Positions 7,869 to 17,130 of a DNA stretch of 64,000 bases are shown piece by piece. This stretch comes from Geoalkalibacter subterraneus (GTDB lineage Bacteria; Desulfobacterota; Desulfuromonadia; Desulfuromonadales; Geoalkalibacteraceae). The stretch spans positions 2,873,001-2,937,000 of the forward strand of contig NZ_CP010311.1 in the NCBI RefSeq assembly GCF_000827125.1, given 5' to 3'. The notes under the pieces were generated by a model. That model was not told where the DNA came from and made no database searches. It was given only the letters and a program-made list of their open reading frames with translations. Numbering within the stretch: position 1 is the stretch's first letter; every line of letters begins with the position of its first letter. The translations under genes were made by a program, and so were the position numbers.

Positions 7869-8432
7869 ATGGGCACCAATCAAAAATTCAAGGGTCGTAA
7901 AAAACTCAACCTCAAAGTCAAGCGCGAATTTCAATCATGGATGCTGCGCCGGGTTTTTGTAGTCGTCGGCATCAGCGCCTTGATTGCTGCGTGCATCCTC
8001 TATTTTTACGCACGGGCGGAAGTGGTTGGATCCTTTTTCGAGGCCCACGTCAAAATCAGGCGCGTCAGCGAACTGCTGCTGCCCGTTATCGCGGCCGGAT
8101 CAGCCGTCAGCCTGGTGGCTGGGGGGTTGCTGGCCCTTTTTCTGCCGCAGAAAATCGCCGGCCCCATTTATCGAATAGAGCGGGAGCTGATAAAAGTCGC
8201 TTCAGGTGATCTGACAACCCGCTTTACCCTGCGCAACGGTGACACCCTGCAGGATTTTGCCGCCGACATGTCGCAAACCATCGAGTCCTTGCGCCACACC
8301 GTCGATCAGGCCAAACAGAGCCTCGATTCGCTGGAGACCGCATTGAACGATAACCGGGTGGAAGACGCCAGGAGTTTTGCGGCAGAGGCACGAACGGCCC
8401 TCGCCCGCTTAAAGACCCATAAAGACGCCTGA
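7869..8432 (+). CDS. HAMP-domain membrane protein without output domain
   Basis: 187 residues. A basic N-terminus, transmembrane helix 1 (~29-48), a short external loop of ~25 residues, helix 2 (~75-97) and a HAMP linker (KIAGPIYRIERELIKVASGDL) are followed by a coiled-coil tail to residue ~187. No kinase, GGDEF or methyl-accepting domain follows, so this is a HAMP relay module with no visible effector. GGAG lies just before ATG 7869. It sits 90 bp after the pentaheme cytochrome and is probably co-transcribed with it. Function unknown; a role in sensing or membrane organisation of the cytochrome system is only inference from position. Confidence 0.7.
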   Translation: MGTNQKFKGRKKLNLKVKREFQSWMLRRVFVVVGISALIAACILYFYARAEVVGSFFEAHVKIRRVSELLLPVIAAGSAVSLVAGGLLALFLPQKIAGPIYRIERELIKVASGDLTTRFTLRNGDTLQDFAADMSQTIESLRHTVDQAKQSLDSLETALNDNRVEDARSFAAEARTALARLKTHKDA

Positions 8433-8593
8433 CAGTCACCTCTCTGCCTCTGACCTCGTCCGGGCGCAGAAAGGTCCTTTCCCTTATTGAGTTCCACCGC
8501 TATACTTCCTCCACCGTATTGCGGCGCCATGTCGCTCTGTAATTTGTCCACTCTTCAAGGATTCGGGGAAGTTCTATCTTTCTGCAGGAGGCC

Positions 8594-9745
8594 ATGATGA
8601 AAAAAGTCCTGTTTTCTCTCGCTCTATTTTGTTTTGCGCTACCGTCGTCAGCGGCCGAGCCGATTAAAATCGGTGCCTTTTTCGATCTGTCCGGTCCCGC
8701 AGCCTTCATCGGCACTCCGACCAAACTGGTCGCTGAAATGGTGGTCGAAAAGATCAACCAGGAGGGTGGCATCGATGGACGCTCCCTCGAACTGATCATC
8801 AACGACACTGAAGGCGACCCAGCCAAAGCGGCCAACATCGCCAAGAAATTTCTGTACAAAGATCAGGTCGCGGCCATTATCGGCCCCACCCGTACCGGTA
8901 CCGGCATGAGCGTCAAGCCGATCGTCGAAAAGGCGGGCATCCCGACCTTCATGACTGTCGGCGGTGATCCGGTCATCATGGGCGGCAAATTCGGGCCGTT
9001 CACCTCCGTCTTCAAATCTCCTCAGCGCTCTTCCATCGCCGTCAAAAGGCTTTTCATCCACCTTCAGGATAAAGGCCTGACCCGCATCGGCCTGCTGTCC
9101 GCCTCCGACAGCTTCGGCAAGGACGGGGCCCGCTGGATGGAAGAGTTGGCCCCTCAATACGGGATTGAGATTGTCGCGCATGAGTCTTTCGGCCCCAAAG
9201 ACACCGACATGACTGCGCAGCTGACCAATCTCAAAAGGGCCCAGCCACAGGCCCTGGTGTGCTGGACCATCGGGCCTGCCGGCGCTATCGTCGCGAAGAA
9301 CCGGGTTCAACTCGGCATTGATCTGCCGCTGTTCCAGTGTCATGGTCTGCCTGACCCCAAATACATCGAGCTGGCTGGTACTGCCGCAGAAGGCAACCGC
9401 ATGCCGTCCACCAAACTGATGGTCGCAAACGAGCTGCCCGATAGCGACCCTCAGAAAAAGGTAATTGAGGAATTTCTGCGCCTGTACCAGGAGAAGGGTT
9501 TCGATCGGCAGTTTCCGATCAACACCCACTCCGGATACGCCTGGGATGCCATCATGATCGTGGCTGAAGCCATGAAAAAAGCCGGTACCAAACCGCAAGC
9601 CCTTCGCGCAGCCATCGAAAATACGCGCAATCACGTCGGCGTCAGTGGTATCTACAATCTGTCGCCTGATGACCATAATGGCCTTGATGTCGACTCCATG
9701 GTGATTGTCGAAGTCAAAAAGGCCGAATTCACTCTGGCCGACTGA
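8594..9745 (+). CDS. ABC transporter substrate-binding protein, branched-chain amino-acid (LivK) type
   Basis: 383 residues. Signal peptide (KKVLFSLALFCFALPSSAA) then the type I periplasmic-binding-protein fold: IKIGAFFDLSGPAAFIG at the N-terminus, a conserved IIGPTRTGTGMSVKPIVEKAGIP loop around residues 95-117, and HSGYAWDAIMIVAEAMKKAG near the C-terminus. Ribosome site GCAGGAGG before ATGATG; either ATG may be used. No permease or ATPase genes are adjacent, so it is an orphan binding protein. It delivers a small ligand (Leu/Ile/Val-like, aromatic acid or urea-type; not determinable here) to a Liv-type permease encoded elsewhere. Confidence 0.85.
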   Translation: MMKKVLFSLALFCFALPSSAAEPIKIGAFFDLSGPAAFIGTPTKLVAEMVVEKINQEGGIDGRSLELIINDTEGDPAKAANIAKKFLYKDQVAAIIGPTRTGTGMSVKPIVEKAGIPTFMTVGGDPVIMGGKFGPFTSVFKSPQRSSIAVKRLFIHLQDKGLTRIGLLSASDSFGKDGARWMEELAPQYGIEIVAHESFGPKDTDMTAQLTNLKRAQPQALVCWTIGPAGAIVAKNRVQLGIDLPLFQCHGLPDPKYIELAGTAAEGNRMPSTKLMVANELPDSDPQKKVIEEFLRLYQEKGFDRQFPINTHSGYAWDAIMIVAEAMKKAGTKPQALRAAIENTRNHVGVSGIYNLSPDDHNGLDVDSMVIVEVKKAEFTLAD

Positions 9746-9770
9746 CGCTTCCTCTTCCTCTGCATTTTCC

Positions 9771-9804
9771 GGCAGGCGCTTCAGCTTTCCTGGAAGCGCC
9801 TGCC
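9771..9804 (+). terminator. strong inverted repeat after the substrate-binding protein gene
   Basis: Perfect 12-bp stem GGCAGGCGCTTC (9771-9782) and GAAGCGCCTGCC (9793-9804) with a 10-base loop, 25 bp after the stop codon. The T-tract downstream is weak (TCCCATGATTTTCC), so termination is probable but not certain. Confidence 0.55.
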
Positions 9805-9838
9805 TCCCATGATTTTCCTTCAGAATCTGTTATAAGTA

Positions 9839-9860
9839 AAAAGCCGGGTTTCAAACCCGG
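9839..9860 (-). terminator. terminator-like hairpin facing the minus strand, upstream of gltB
   Basis: CCGGG-TTTCAAA-CCCGG (9844-9860) is preceded on the plus strand by AAAAAG; read on the minus strand this is a GC stem followed by CTTTTT. No minus-strand gene ends here, so it may stop antisense transcription out of gltB or belong to the gltB leader. Confidence 0.35.
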
Positions 9861-9921
9861 TCGAGTCTCTTTGAACAATCTTCTCTTTTCTTCTTGTTTT
9901 ATACTCGCCAAGGATCGGTGC

Positions 9922-12900
9922 ATGAACCTCGCTGAACGTTTCAAGGATTCCTGTGGTTTCGGCCTGCTTGCCAGCATAGACAACAACCCCAGCCATTCGA
10001 TGGTGCAGGATGCCATCAAGGCACTCTCCCGCATGATGCACCGTGGCGCCATTGCGGCCGACCGCAAGACCGGCGACGGCTGCGGTCTGCTGTGTGCCAT
10101 GCCGGAAAGATTCATGCGCAGGATTGCCGAAGAAAACGGACAGGGACTGCCCGAAAAATTTGCCGTGGCCATGCTCTTTCTCACCGACCCGCAAAAACAG
10201 CTGGCGGAGTTCGAGGAAAGCTGTACAAAGAACGATCTGCGGGTACTGTTTGTGCGCGAGGTTCCTATTGACACCTCGGCCCTCGGCGAGTATGCCCTCA
10301 AGCGCCTGCCGGTCATTCAGCAGGCGTTCGTGATCCCGGCGGAGTTGATCGCAACCCGGCGTTTCGACGCCCTGCTCTACCTGACGCGCAAGGAAATCGA
10401 GCATCGCCTGGACGAAGATCCCGGCTTCTATATTGCCTCCTTTTCCAGCAGCACCATCAGCTACAAGGGGCTGGTGATGCCGAGTCACATTCGCACCCTC
10501 TACCCCGATCTGCAGTGCGAGGATTTCCAGTCGTCCTTCGTGATATTTCATCAGCGCTTCAGCACCAATACCCTGCCCCAGTGGCGACTGGCCCAACCGC
10601 TGCGCACCCTGGCGCACAATGGCGAAATCAATTCTCTGCAAGCCAACCGCTTCAACGCCCTGTATAAATTCAACGAAGCGCAGAGTCCGGTTTTTCGAGA
10701 CGACGAGCTGCAGCGGCTTTTCCCGATCCTGGAAGAAAACGGCAGCGACAGTGCCGGCCTCGACAATATGCTCGAATTTCTGCTGGCCAACGGGATGGAT
10801 TTTTTCAAGGCCATCCGCAGCCTGATTCCACCGCCTCGCCATAACGTGGCCCATATGCCCGCGCGCCTGCGCTCCTTTTACGAATACATTTCTTCGGCCT
10901 ATGAGCCCTGGGACGGTCCTGCGGCGGTGAGCCTGACCGGCGGCCGCCATGTCGGCTGCGTTCTTGACCGCAACGGCCTGCGCCCGGCACGCTACACCCT
11001 GACCACGGACAACAGGCTGCTGGTCGCCAGCGAATACGGAGTGCTCGACATTCCGCCGGAGCAGGTGCGCGAACGGGGGCGTCTGCAGAGTGGAGAAATG
11101 CTGGCCGTCGATCTTGAAGCCGGACAGTTCTTCACCTCCCGTGACATCGATCGTTACCTGATGGACTCCCAGCCCTACAGCGAGTGGTTGACCGACCGCA
11201 CCTACTATCTGCAGGAGTTTATCGAGCTGCAGTTCAACGATTTCAGCGATTACCAACCGGAGGATCTCGCGCTGAAGCAGCGCTGTTTCCATCTCACCCA
11301 TGAAACCCTCGAAGGGATGGTCCGCCCCATGCTCGAAGCGGGCAAAGAGCCGACCGGGTCCATGGGGGACGATACCCCGATGGCGGTTTTTTCCTCCGAG
11401 GCGCGCCCCTTCAGTGATTTTTTCCGCCAACGCTTTGCCCAGGTCACCAATCCGCCCATCGATCCGTACCGCGAAAGATCGGTGATGTCGGCCACGATCG
11501 GTCTTGGCGGGCTCGGAAACCCGCTGGTGGAGACGCCGGAACGGGCCCGCCGCCTGAAAAGCATCTCCCCCATTCTTTCACGGGATATCTTCGATGCACT
11601 GCTGTCCTTTGGCGATCCGAACAAACCGCGCTTCGAACCCTGCTATCGACACGCCTTCTTCTCGACAACCTTCAGAAAGGACCTAGAAAAAAGCCTGGGG
11701 CAACTCGGTGACCAGGTCACGCGCACCATACGCGAGGAGGATGTGCGCCTTGTCATTCTCGATGACCGGGGTCTCGATGCCGACCACAAAATTATCCCCA
11801 TGGCCATGGCAGTCGGATACCTCAACCAGCTTCTGCTGAGCGAAAAGCTGCGCCACCGGGTCAACTTCGTCGTCGTCAGCGGTGAAGTTCTTGACCCCCA
11901 CAGCGCCTGCGTCCTGATGGGGTACGGCGCAACAGCCATCTACCCCTGGCTGCTCTACGGCACCGGCTATGCGCTGTGCAGACGGCGCGAGCTGTCTCAG
12001 CGCGAGACTCGGCGGGCGCTGAAAAACATCTATGAAGCCATGACCAAGGGGATTCTCAAGGTGATGTCGAAAATGGGGATCAGTACCGTCTCGAGCTACC
12101 GCAACGCGGCCCTTTTCGACATCATCGGCCTCGACCGCACTGTTGTTGCGCAGTGCTTCCCCGGCACGGCACTGCATCTGCCCGGACTCGGCTATGAACA
12201 GATCGAGAAACGCCTGGATCATCACCACCAGAGCATTTTCAAACGCAGTCATATGGAGCCGGTCTACCCCATTGAGCTCGGCAGTCGGTTTCAGAACAAC
12301 CCCCTGGGCGAACACCACGACTTCAATGCCCAGTCCATAGTCCTGATGCATCGCTTCGCCGCGGATCTCAAGCGGGAGAACTATCTTGATTTCCGTCGCT
12401 GGGTCGAAGGTCGCGGCCTGCGTTTCGTGCGTGACTTTCTGACTTGGGACAACTCCCGCTCTGCCGTTCCCCTGGAGGAAGTGGAGTCGGTGGAAGAGAT
12501 CACCAGGCGTTTTGATTCGGCGGCCATGTCGCTGGGATCCATCTCGCCGGAATGCCATGAAGTCCTGGCAGAGGCCATGAACATTCTGGGTGGCCACTCC
12601 AACAGCGGCGAAGGCGGCGAAGATCCGGCCCGTTACCCTACAGTGCGCAACAGCCGTATCAAGCAGGTCGCCTCGGGGCGCTTTGGTGTTACACCGGCAT
12701 ACCTGCGCAGCGCCGAACAGATTCAGATCAAGATCGCCCAGGGCGCCAAGCCCGGTGAAGGGGGGCAGCTTCCCGGCAACAAGGTCACGCCCCTCATTGC
12801 CACCCTGCGCTATACCATGCCCGGCGTCACGCTCATTTCACCGCCGCCTCATCACGATATCTATTCCATCGAAGACCTGGCCCAGTTGATCTTCGATCTC

Positions 12901-14343
12901 AAGCAGATCAATCCCGGGGCGGAGATCTGTGTCAAGCTGGTTTCAAGCGACGGCGTCGGCACCATCGCCGCTGGGGTCGCCAAAGCCTATGCCGACCGCA
13001 TCATCGTTTCGGGCAGTGAAGGCGGTACCGGTGCGGCACCGCTGACCTCCATCAAGCATGCGGGCAACCCCTGGGAACTGGGACTGATCGAGGCCCACAA
13101 CAGCCTCAAGGCCAACGATCTGCGCGAACGGGTGGTCCTGCAGGCCGACGGCGGCCTCAAAACCGGTACGGACATCGTCAAGGCCGCATTGCTCGGTGCC
13201 GAGACCTTCGGCTTCGGCACCGCCCTTCTGGTGATGCTCGGCTGCAAAATGCTCAGAGTCTGTCACCTCAATCGCTGCTCTGTCGGTGTCGCCACTCAGG
13301 ACGATATTCTACGCGAGCATTTTGTCGGCACCGTCGACAAGGTCGTAGCCTACCTGCGCAACGTTGCGCAAGACGTGCGTGAGATCATGGCCTCTCTCGG
13401 CTTCCGCTCCCTGGACGAATTGATCGGGCGCAACGATCTGCTGCGTGTCGTCGATGCGCCCCTGGCTGCCAGCCTTGATTTCTCCAATCTGCTGCAGCAT
13501 GTTGAAGGAGGCAGCCTGCGCACCAGGCGCAATGATCCCTTCGACGACAACGCGTTTGAAAAAGAGGTTCTGCAGGAAGTCCTGCCGGTCATTCGCGACC
13601 CACGTATCGAGGTGGTGATCGAGCGGCGCATCCGCAACACGAACCGCGCGTTCGGCACCCTCACCAGTGGCGAAATCGCCCAGTATTACGGCAATACCGG
13701 CCTGCCGCGGGAGGCCGTGACCTTTCGTCTGCACGGTGCCGCCGGGCAGTCGCTGGGCGCCTTTCTGATCGAAGGCGTCAATATCGAACTCAAGGGGGTC
13801 GCCAACGACTACGTCGGCAAAGGAATGAACGGCGGCAGGATTGTCATCAATCCCGCCATCTACCGCGAAGGGTCGTCAGCAGTCGGCAATACCTGCCTTT
13901 ACGGCGCGACCGGCGGCAAGCTGTTTGTGGTCGGCACCGCCGGTGAGCGTTTCGCGGTCCGCAATTCCGGCGCACTGGCAGTGGTTGAGGGGACCGGCGA
14001 CCACGCCTGCGAATACATGACAGGCGGCACGGTGGTGATCCTCGGCGACACGGGCATCAACTTCGGCGCAGGCATGACCGGCGGCGCCGCATTCGTCTAC
14101 GACCGGGCCAAAAAATTCATCGACAAGCTCAACCGTGAACTGGTCGAGGCGCGCCGCATCGATGTGGACGACGACAGCGAAGGCAAGATCTATCTGAAAA
14201 AAATCCTGCTCAGCTATCACAACCGGACCCGCAGCCCCAAGGCCAAGCGCATCCTCGACAATTTCCGCGAGGAACTGGCCTATTTCTGGATGGTGACGCC
14301 CAAGGATATGAAAGCGCCGCTGAACCCGAAAGAAGGGGATTAA
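9922..14343 (+). CDS. gltB: glutamate synthase, large (alpha) subunit
   Basis: 1473 residues, the normal length. It makes two glutamates from glutamine and 2-oxoglutarate using electrons from the small subunit. The start ATG 9922 has AAGGA 7 bp upstream and gives a 10-residue propeptide ahead of Cys11 (DSCGFGLLAS), the catalytic nucleophile of the class II amidotransferase domain after cleavage. The central and FMN-binding synthase domains follow (GEGGEDPARYPT, GAKPGEGGQLPGNKV). Cys residues of GCKMLRVCHLNRCSVGVATQ near residue 1108 form the 3Fe-4S site, and a C-terminal GXGXG beta-helix completes the subunit. gltD follows after a 221-bp gap containing a palindromic repeat. Confidence 0.97.
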   Translation: MNLAERFKDSCGFGLLASIDNNPSHSMVQDAIKALSRMMHRGAIAADRKTGDGCGLLCAMPERFMRRIAEENGQGLPEKFAVAMLFLTDPQKQLAEFEESCTKNDLRVLFVREVPIDTSALGEYALKRLPVIQQAFVIPAELIATRRFDALLYLTRKEIEHRLDEDPGFYIASFSSSTISYKGLVMPSHIRTLYPDLQCEDFQSSFVIFHQRFSTNTLPQWRLAQPLRTLAHNGEINSLQANRFNALYKFNEAQSPVFRDDELQRLFPILEENGSDSAGLDNMLEFLLANGMDFFKAIRSLIPPPRHNVAHMPARLRSFYEYISSAYEPWDGPAAVSLTGGRHVGCVLDRNGLRPARYTLTTDNRLLVASEYGVLDIPPEQVRERGRLQSGEMLAVDLEAGQFFTSRDIDRYLMDSQPYSEWLTDRTYYLQEFIELQFNDFSDYQPEDLALKQRCFHLTHETLEGMVRPMLEAGKEPTGSMGDDTPMAVFSSEARPFSDFFRQRFAQVTNPPIDPYRERSVMSATIGLGGLGNPLVETPERARRLKSISPILSRDIFDALLSFGDPNKPRFEPCYRHAFFSTTFRKDLEKSLGQLGDQVTRTIREEDVRLVILDDRGLDADHKIIPMAMAVGYLNQLLLSEKLRHRVNFVVVSGEVLDPHSACVLMGYGATAIYPWLLYGTGYALCRRRELSQRETRRALKNIYEAMTKGILKVMSKMGISTVSSYRNAALFDIIGLDRTVVAQCFPGTALHLPGLGYEQIEKRLDHHHQSIFKRSHMEPVYPIELGSRFQNNPLGEHHDFNAQSIVLMHRFAADLKRENYLDFRRWVEGRGLRFVRDFLTWDNSRSAVPLEEVESVEEITRRFDSAAMSLGSISPECHEVLAEAMNILGGHSNSGEGGEDPARYPTVRNSRIKQVASGRFGVTPAYLRSAEQIQIKIAQGAKPGEGGQLPGNKVTPLIATLRYTMPGVTLISPPPHHDIYSIEDLAQLIFDLKQINPGAEICVKLVSSDGVGTIAAGVAKAYADRIIVSGSEGGTGAAPLTSIKHAGNPWELGLIEAHNSLKANDLRERVVLQADGGLKTGTDIVKAALLGAETFGFGTALLVMLGCKMLRVCHLNRCSVGVATQDDILREHFVGTVDKVVAYLRNVAQDVREIMASLGFRSLDELIGRNDLLRVVDAPLAASLDFSNLLQHVEGGSLRTRRNDPFDDNAFEKEVLQEVLPVIRDPRIEVVIERRIRNTNRAFGTLTSGEIAQYYGNTGLPREAVTFRLHGAAGQSLGAFLIEGVNIELKGVANDYVGKGMNGGRIVINPAIYREGSSAVGNTCLYGATGGKLFVVGTAGERFAVRNSGALAVVEGTGDHACEYMTGGTVVILGDTGINFGAGMTGGAAFVYDRAKKFIDKLNRELVEARRIDVDDDSEGKIYLKKILLSYHNRTRSPKAKRILDNFREELAYFWMVTPKDMKAPLNPKEGD

Positions 14344-14349
14344 GAATGA

Positions 14350-14538
14350 GCGCCACTAAGGCGCCAAGACGCGAAGAAAAACCCTTCAACGGAGAGACGC
14401 AGAGGGTGGAGAGAAAAGAAAATTATTTCAGCCCCTGCTTGGAGATAAGTGAATCAATTCAACAGTTTGTTTTCTCTCCTCATCTTCGCGTCTCTCCGTT
14501 AAAAAGGTCTTCTTCGCGCACTTGGCGTCTTTGTGGCT
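14350..14538. repeat. palindromic intergenic repeat (MITE-like) between gltB and gltD
   Basis: The two ends are imperfect inverted repeats of about 55 bases. The left end reads CGCCACTAAGGCGCCAAGAC...GGAGAGACGC. The reverse complement of the right end reads GCCACAAAGACGCCAAGTGC...GGAGAGACGC. The middle (AGGGTGGAGAGAAAAGAAAA ... TTTTCTCTCCTCATC) also pairs partly. No transposase is encoded; a 64-codon open frame inside is an artefact. Elements of this GCCACNAAGGCNCCAAGACNCGAAG style are, as I recall, dispersed between genes in many deltaproteobacteria. It would fold into a long hairpin in the gltBD mRNA and may tune the ratio of the two subunits. Confidence 0.75.
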
Positions 14539-14564
14539 AACCCCAATATAAACAGGAACTGCCC

Positions 14565-15959
14565 ATGCAGAATTTTATCGATACCAACCGGCACGAGCCG
14601 CAGAAAAAATCGGTTGCGACGCGGGTGCGTGGTTTTGAGGAGATTTATCGTTTCTACAACAGGGCTCAGGCCGCTTCTCAGGCCGAGCGCTGCATCCAGT
14701 GCGGCGACCCATTCTGTGCGACGCTTGGCTGCCCGCTGGGCAACGCCATCCCCCAGTGGCTTGGGGCGATCGCAGACGAGGACCTGGAGACCGCCTTTCT
14801 GCTCTCCAACGAGACTTCCCCTTTTCCCGAGATCCTGGGGCGCATCTGCCCGCAGAGCCGGTTGTGCGAGGGAGCCTGCACCTTGGAGGACGGCTACGGC
14901 GCCATCACCATCGGCGCCATTGAAGCCTCCATCACCGATCTCGCCTTTGCCCATGGTCTTGAGATCCCTTTCCCCGGCATTCGCCATAAACAGCGGGTGG
15001 CGGTGATCGGATCGGGTCCGGCAGGTTTCTCATGCGCACACTTTCTTCTGCGCGCAGGGATCGGCGTCGATATGTTCGAGCGCAGCAGCATCCCCGGCGG
15101 ATTGATGGCTATCGGCATTCCCAACTTCAAACTTGATAAGGAAATCGTCCAGAGGCGCTTTAAAATCCTGGCCCGTGCCGGGCTCACCCTGCACCTCAAC
15201 CGGGAGGTCGGACGCGAGATTGCCTTCGAACAGCTGCTGGAGGATTATGATGCGGTCTTTCTAGGGGTGGGTGCCTGCGGAGGGCAGCTGCCGAAACTGG
15301 CGCACGAACGTCATGGCAGCGTGTTTCTGGCGATGGAATTTCTGTCTGAGGTCCAGACCCGTCTTTCCGGCGGCAAGATGCACCGCCGCTTCGATGTCCG
15401 TGGTCGCCGGGTGGTGGTCATCGGCGGCGGCGACACCGCCATGGACTGTGTACGCACCGCTCTTCGCGAAGGTGCTGAAACGGTGACCTGTGTCTACCGG
15501 CGCGACGAGGAGAACATGCCCGGCAGCCGCAAGGAATATCACAATGCGGTGGAGGAGGGAGCTGAATTTTTCTTCCTTCGCTCGCCGACCCGCATCGTGG
15601 TCAACGAGGATGCGCGACTGACCGGCATCGAGGTGATCCGCACTCGTTTGAGTCATGCGGACGAAAGCGGCCGCAGACGGGTGGAGACTGTTGAGAAGTC
15701 AGAGCACTGCATTCTGGGAGACATCCTGATCCTGGCTCTGGGATTCGATGTGGAGGAGTTCGATTTTCTCAGCAAAGCCGGCATCAGTACCGAGAAACGG
15801 TGCCTGCAGATCGATGCCGAAACCGGACGCACTTCTCACCCCAAAGTTTATGCAGGCGGTGATTGCAGCCGGGGCGCACATTTGGCAGTCACCGCAGCAG
15901 CGGACGGGCGCCGGGCCGCCTTCGATATCATGGAGCGGCTTTTGGGCGAAGCGCCCTGA
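14565..15959 (+). CDS. gltD: glutamate synthase, small (beta) subunit
   Basis: 464 residues. Oxidises NAD(P)H and passes electrons through FAD and Fe-S clusters to the large subunit. The N-terminal cysteine clusters CIQCGDPFCATLGCPLGN (~residues 44-61) and CPQSRLCEGAC (~95-105) bind two 4Fe-4S centres. GSGPAGFSCA (~residue 149) binds FAD and GGGDTAMDC (~287) is the NAD(P)H site. The C-terminal VYAGGDCSRGAHLAVTAAADG motif is typical. Start at ATG 14565, the usual N-terminus for the family. Separated from gltB by the palindromic element but in the same orientation. Confidence 0.96.
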   Translation: MQNFIDTNRHEPQKKSVATRVRGFEEIYRFYNRAQAASQAERCIQCGDPFCATLGCPLGNAIPQWLGAIADEDLETAFLLSNETSPFPEILGRICPQSRLCEGACTLEDGYGAITIGAIEASITDLAFAHGLEIPFPGIRHKQRVAVIGSGPAGFSCAHFLLRAGIGVDMFERSSIPGGLMAIGIPNFKLDKEIVQRRFKILARAGLTLHLNREVGREIAFEQLLEDYDAVFLGVGACGGQLPKLAHERHGSVFLAMEFLSEVQTRLSGGKMHRRFDVRGRRVVVIGGGDTAMDCVRTALREGAETVTCVYRRDEENMPGSRKEYHNAVEEGAEFFFLRSPTRIVVNEDARLTGIEVIRTRLSHADESGRRRVETVEKSEHCILGDILILALGFDVEEFDFLSKAGISTEKRCLQIDAETGRTSHPKVYAGGDCSRGAHLAVTAAADGRRAAFDIMERLLGEAP

Positions 15960-16036
15960 CTCCTCAGTGAGCGCTCTTCGGCAGAAACTCGTCATGTCAA
16001 TACAGACCGCTACCTTCACGCGGAGAAAGCCGCACT

Positions 16037-16678
16037 ATGGATCCGCGTTATTACCGCATCACGCAGTATGCCAACATCCTGGCACCGGGGATCGGCTTTA
16101 TCCTGAGTATCCCCGCCCTGATCCTTCTGGTTGCTGAATCTGCTCGCCACGGCAACTCCTGGCACATCGTCTCCTGTGCCATTTTTGGTGCGACTCTGGT
16201 GATTTCCTATGCCTCCTTTACCCTGTATCACATCTTCAAGTTTCATGCGCGATTCGGACGGCTGTTCAAAATCATCGACCACTGCGCGATCTACCTGCTG
16301 ATCGCCGGAACCTACACCCCTTTTACCCTGGTACATCTGAGGGGACACTGGGGATGGACGCTGTTAGGGCTGGTATGGGGGATGACGCTGGTCGGCTTCG
16401 TGTTCAAATTCTTTTTCGTGCACCGCTTCAAAATTCTCGCGCCGCTGATCTATCTGGCCATGGGTTGGCTGCTCATATTCGCAGTGGGACCTGCAACGAC
16501 CTATATTCCGCACCCCGCGCTGAAACTGCTGTTGGCCGGCGGACTCTTCTACAGTTTCGGGTTGATCTTCTACGCCTGGAAAAAACTGCCCTTTCACCAT
16601 GCCATCTGGCATCTCTTTGTCCTGGCGGGAACAGTCCTCCACTACCTGGCGGTTCTGCGGCACCTCATCCCGAATTAA
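16037..16678 (+). CDS. hemolysin III / PAQR-family membrane protein
   Basis: 213 residues with about seven hydrophobic helices. It carries the family signature: SFTLYHIF (~residue 59, conserved Ser and His), DHCAIYLLIAGTYTPF (~80-95, conserved Asp/His), and HHAIWHLFVLAGTVLHYLAV (~181-200, C-terminal His cluster). These His/Asp/Ser residues coordinate zinc in PAQR relatives. The cellular role in bacteria is not established; the haemolysin name is historical. Its TAA stop shares bases with the stop of pgaD on the opposite strand. Confidence 0.88.
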   Translation: MDPRYYRITQYANILAPGIGFILSIPALILLVAESARHGNSWHIVSCAIFGATLVISYASFTLYHIFKFHARFGRLFKIIDHCAIYLLIAGTYTPFTLVHLRGHWGWTLLGLVWGMTLVGFVFKFFFVHRFKILAPLIYLAMGWLLIFAVGPATTYIPHPALKLLLAGGLFYSFGLIFYAWKKLPFHHAIWHLFVLAGTVLHYLAVLRHLIPN

Positions 16679-17130
16679 CGGGAATCTCTTTCTGCACGGT
16701 TTGAAACGGGAAGGCCCTTCTCGTCATGAGCCATAACGATACGCCGAGCACGCTGCCATCGATGGACCAGACCCGCAGAAACACAATAAAAACCGGCAAT
16801 TTGTTCGGGAGTCACGGGATCGGGCTGGCGCGTTCGGCGTTCATTGTTCCGAAAACGCAGCAGATTGTAGCTCGCCCACCCGGTCAGGCCGGCCCCGATC
16901 AACAGAACGACGACCACATACATGGCGGGCACTCGCGCCAGACTGACAAGCCCCTCATTGGTCCAGACCGCCTCATGCAGAAAATGTCCCCCCATCAGCC
17001 AGGCGGCAAAAGTCACCAATGGCCGCAGCAACATGCCGAAGCCGAACCAGAAAGCGGCAGTCAGCGCTCCCTGCCCGTAACGCTGAATGGGGTCTGCGCC
17101 GCGTCGATTTTCGATAATGGGCGGTTTCAT
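16675..17130 (-). CDS. pgaD: PgaD-like poly-N-acetylglucosamine synthesis accessory protein
   Basis: 151 residues, the last gene of pgaABCD. Two transmembrane helices (about residues 25-45 and 69-89) are followed by a cytoplasmic tail. In known systems PgaD assists the PgaC synthase and takes part in c-di-GMP activation. Identification rests on size, two-helix topology and position; PgaD sequences are poorly conserved. The start overlaps the pgaC stop (ATGA). Confidence 0.8.
   Translation of the reverse strand: MKPPIIENRRGADPIQRYGQGALTAAFWFGFGMLLRPLVTFAAWLMGGHFLHEAVWTNEGLVSLARVPAMYVVVVLLIGAGLTGWASYNLLRFRNNERRTRQPDPVTPEQIAGFYCVSAGLVHRWQRARRIVMAHDEKGLPVSNRAERDSR

Noticed and set aside
9820-11430. 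Long minus-strand frame (536 codons) opposite the start of gltB
   Set aside because: gltB is unmistakable on the plus strand; no ribosome site or family match on the minus strand.
14346-14540. Small 64-codon gene between gltB and gltD
   Set aside because: The frame lies entirely inside the palindromic intergenic repeat and has no ribosome site.
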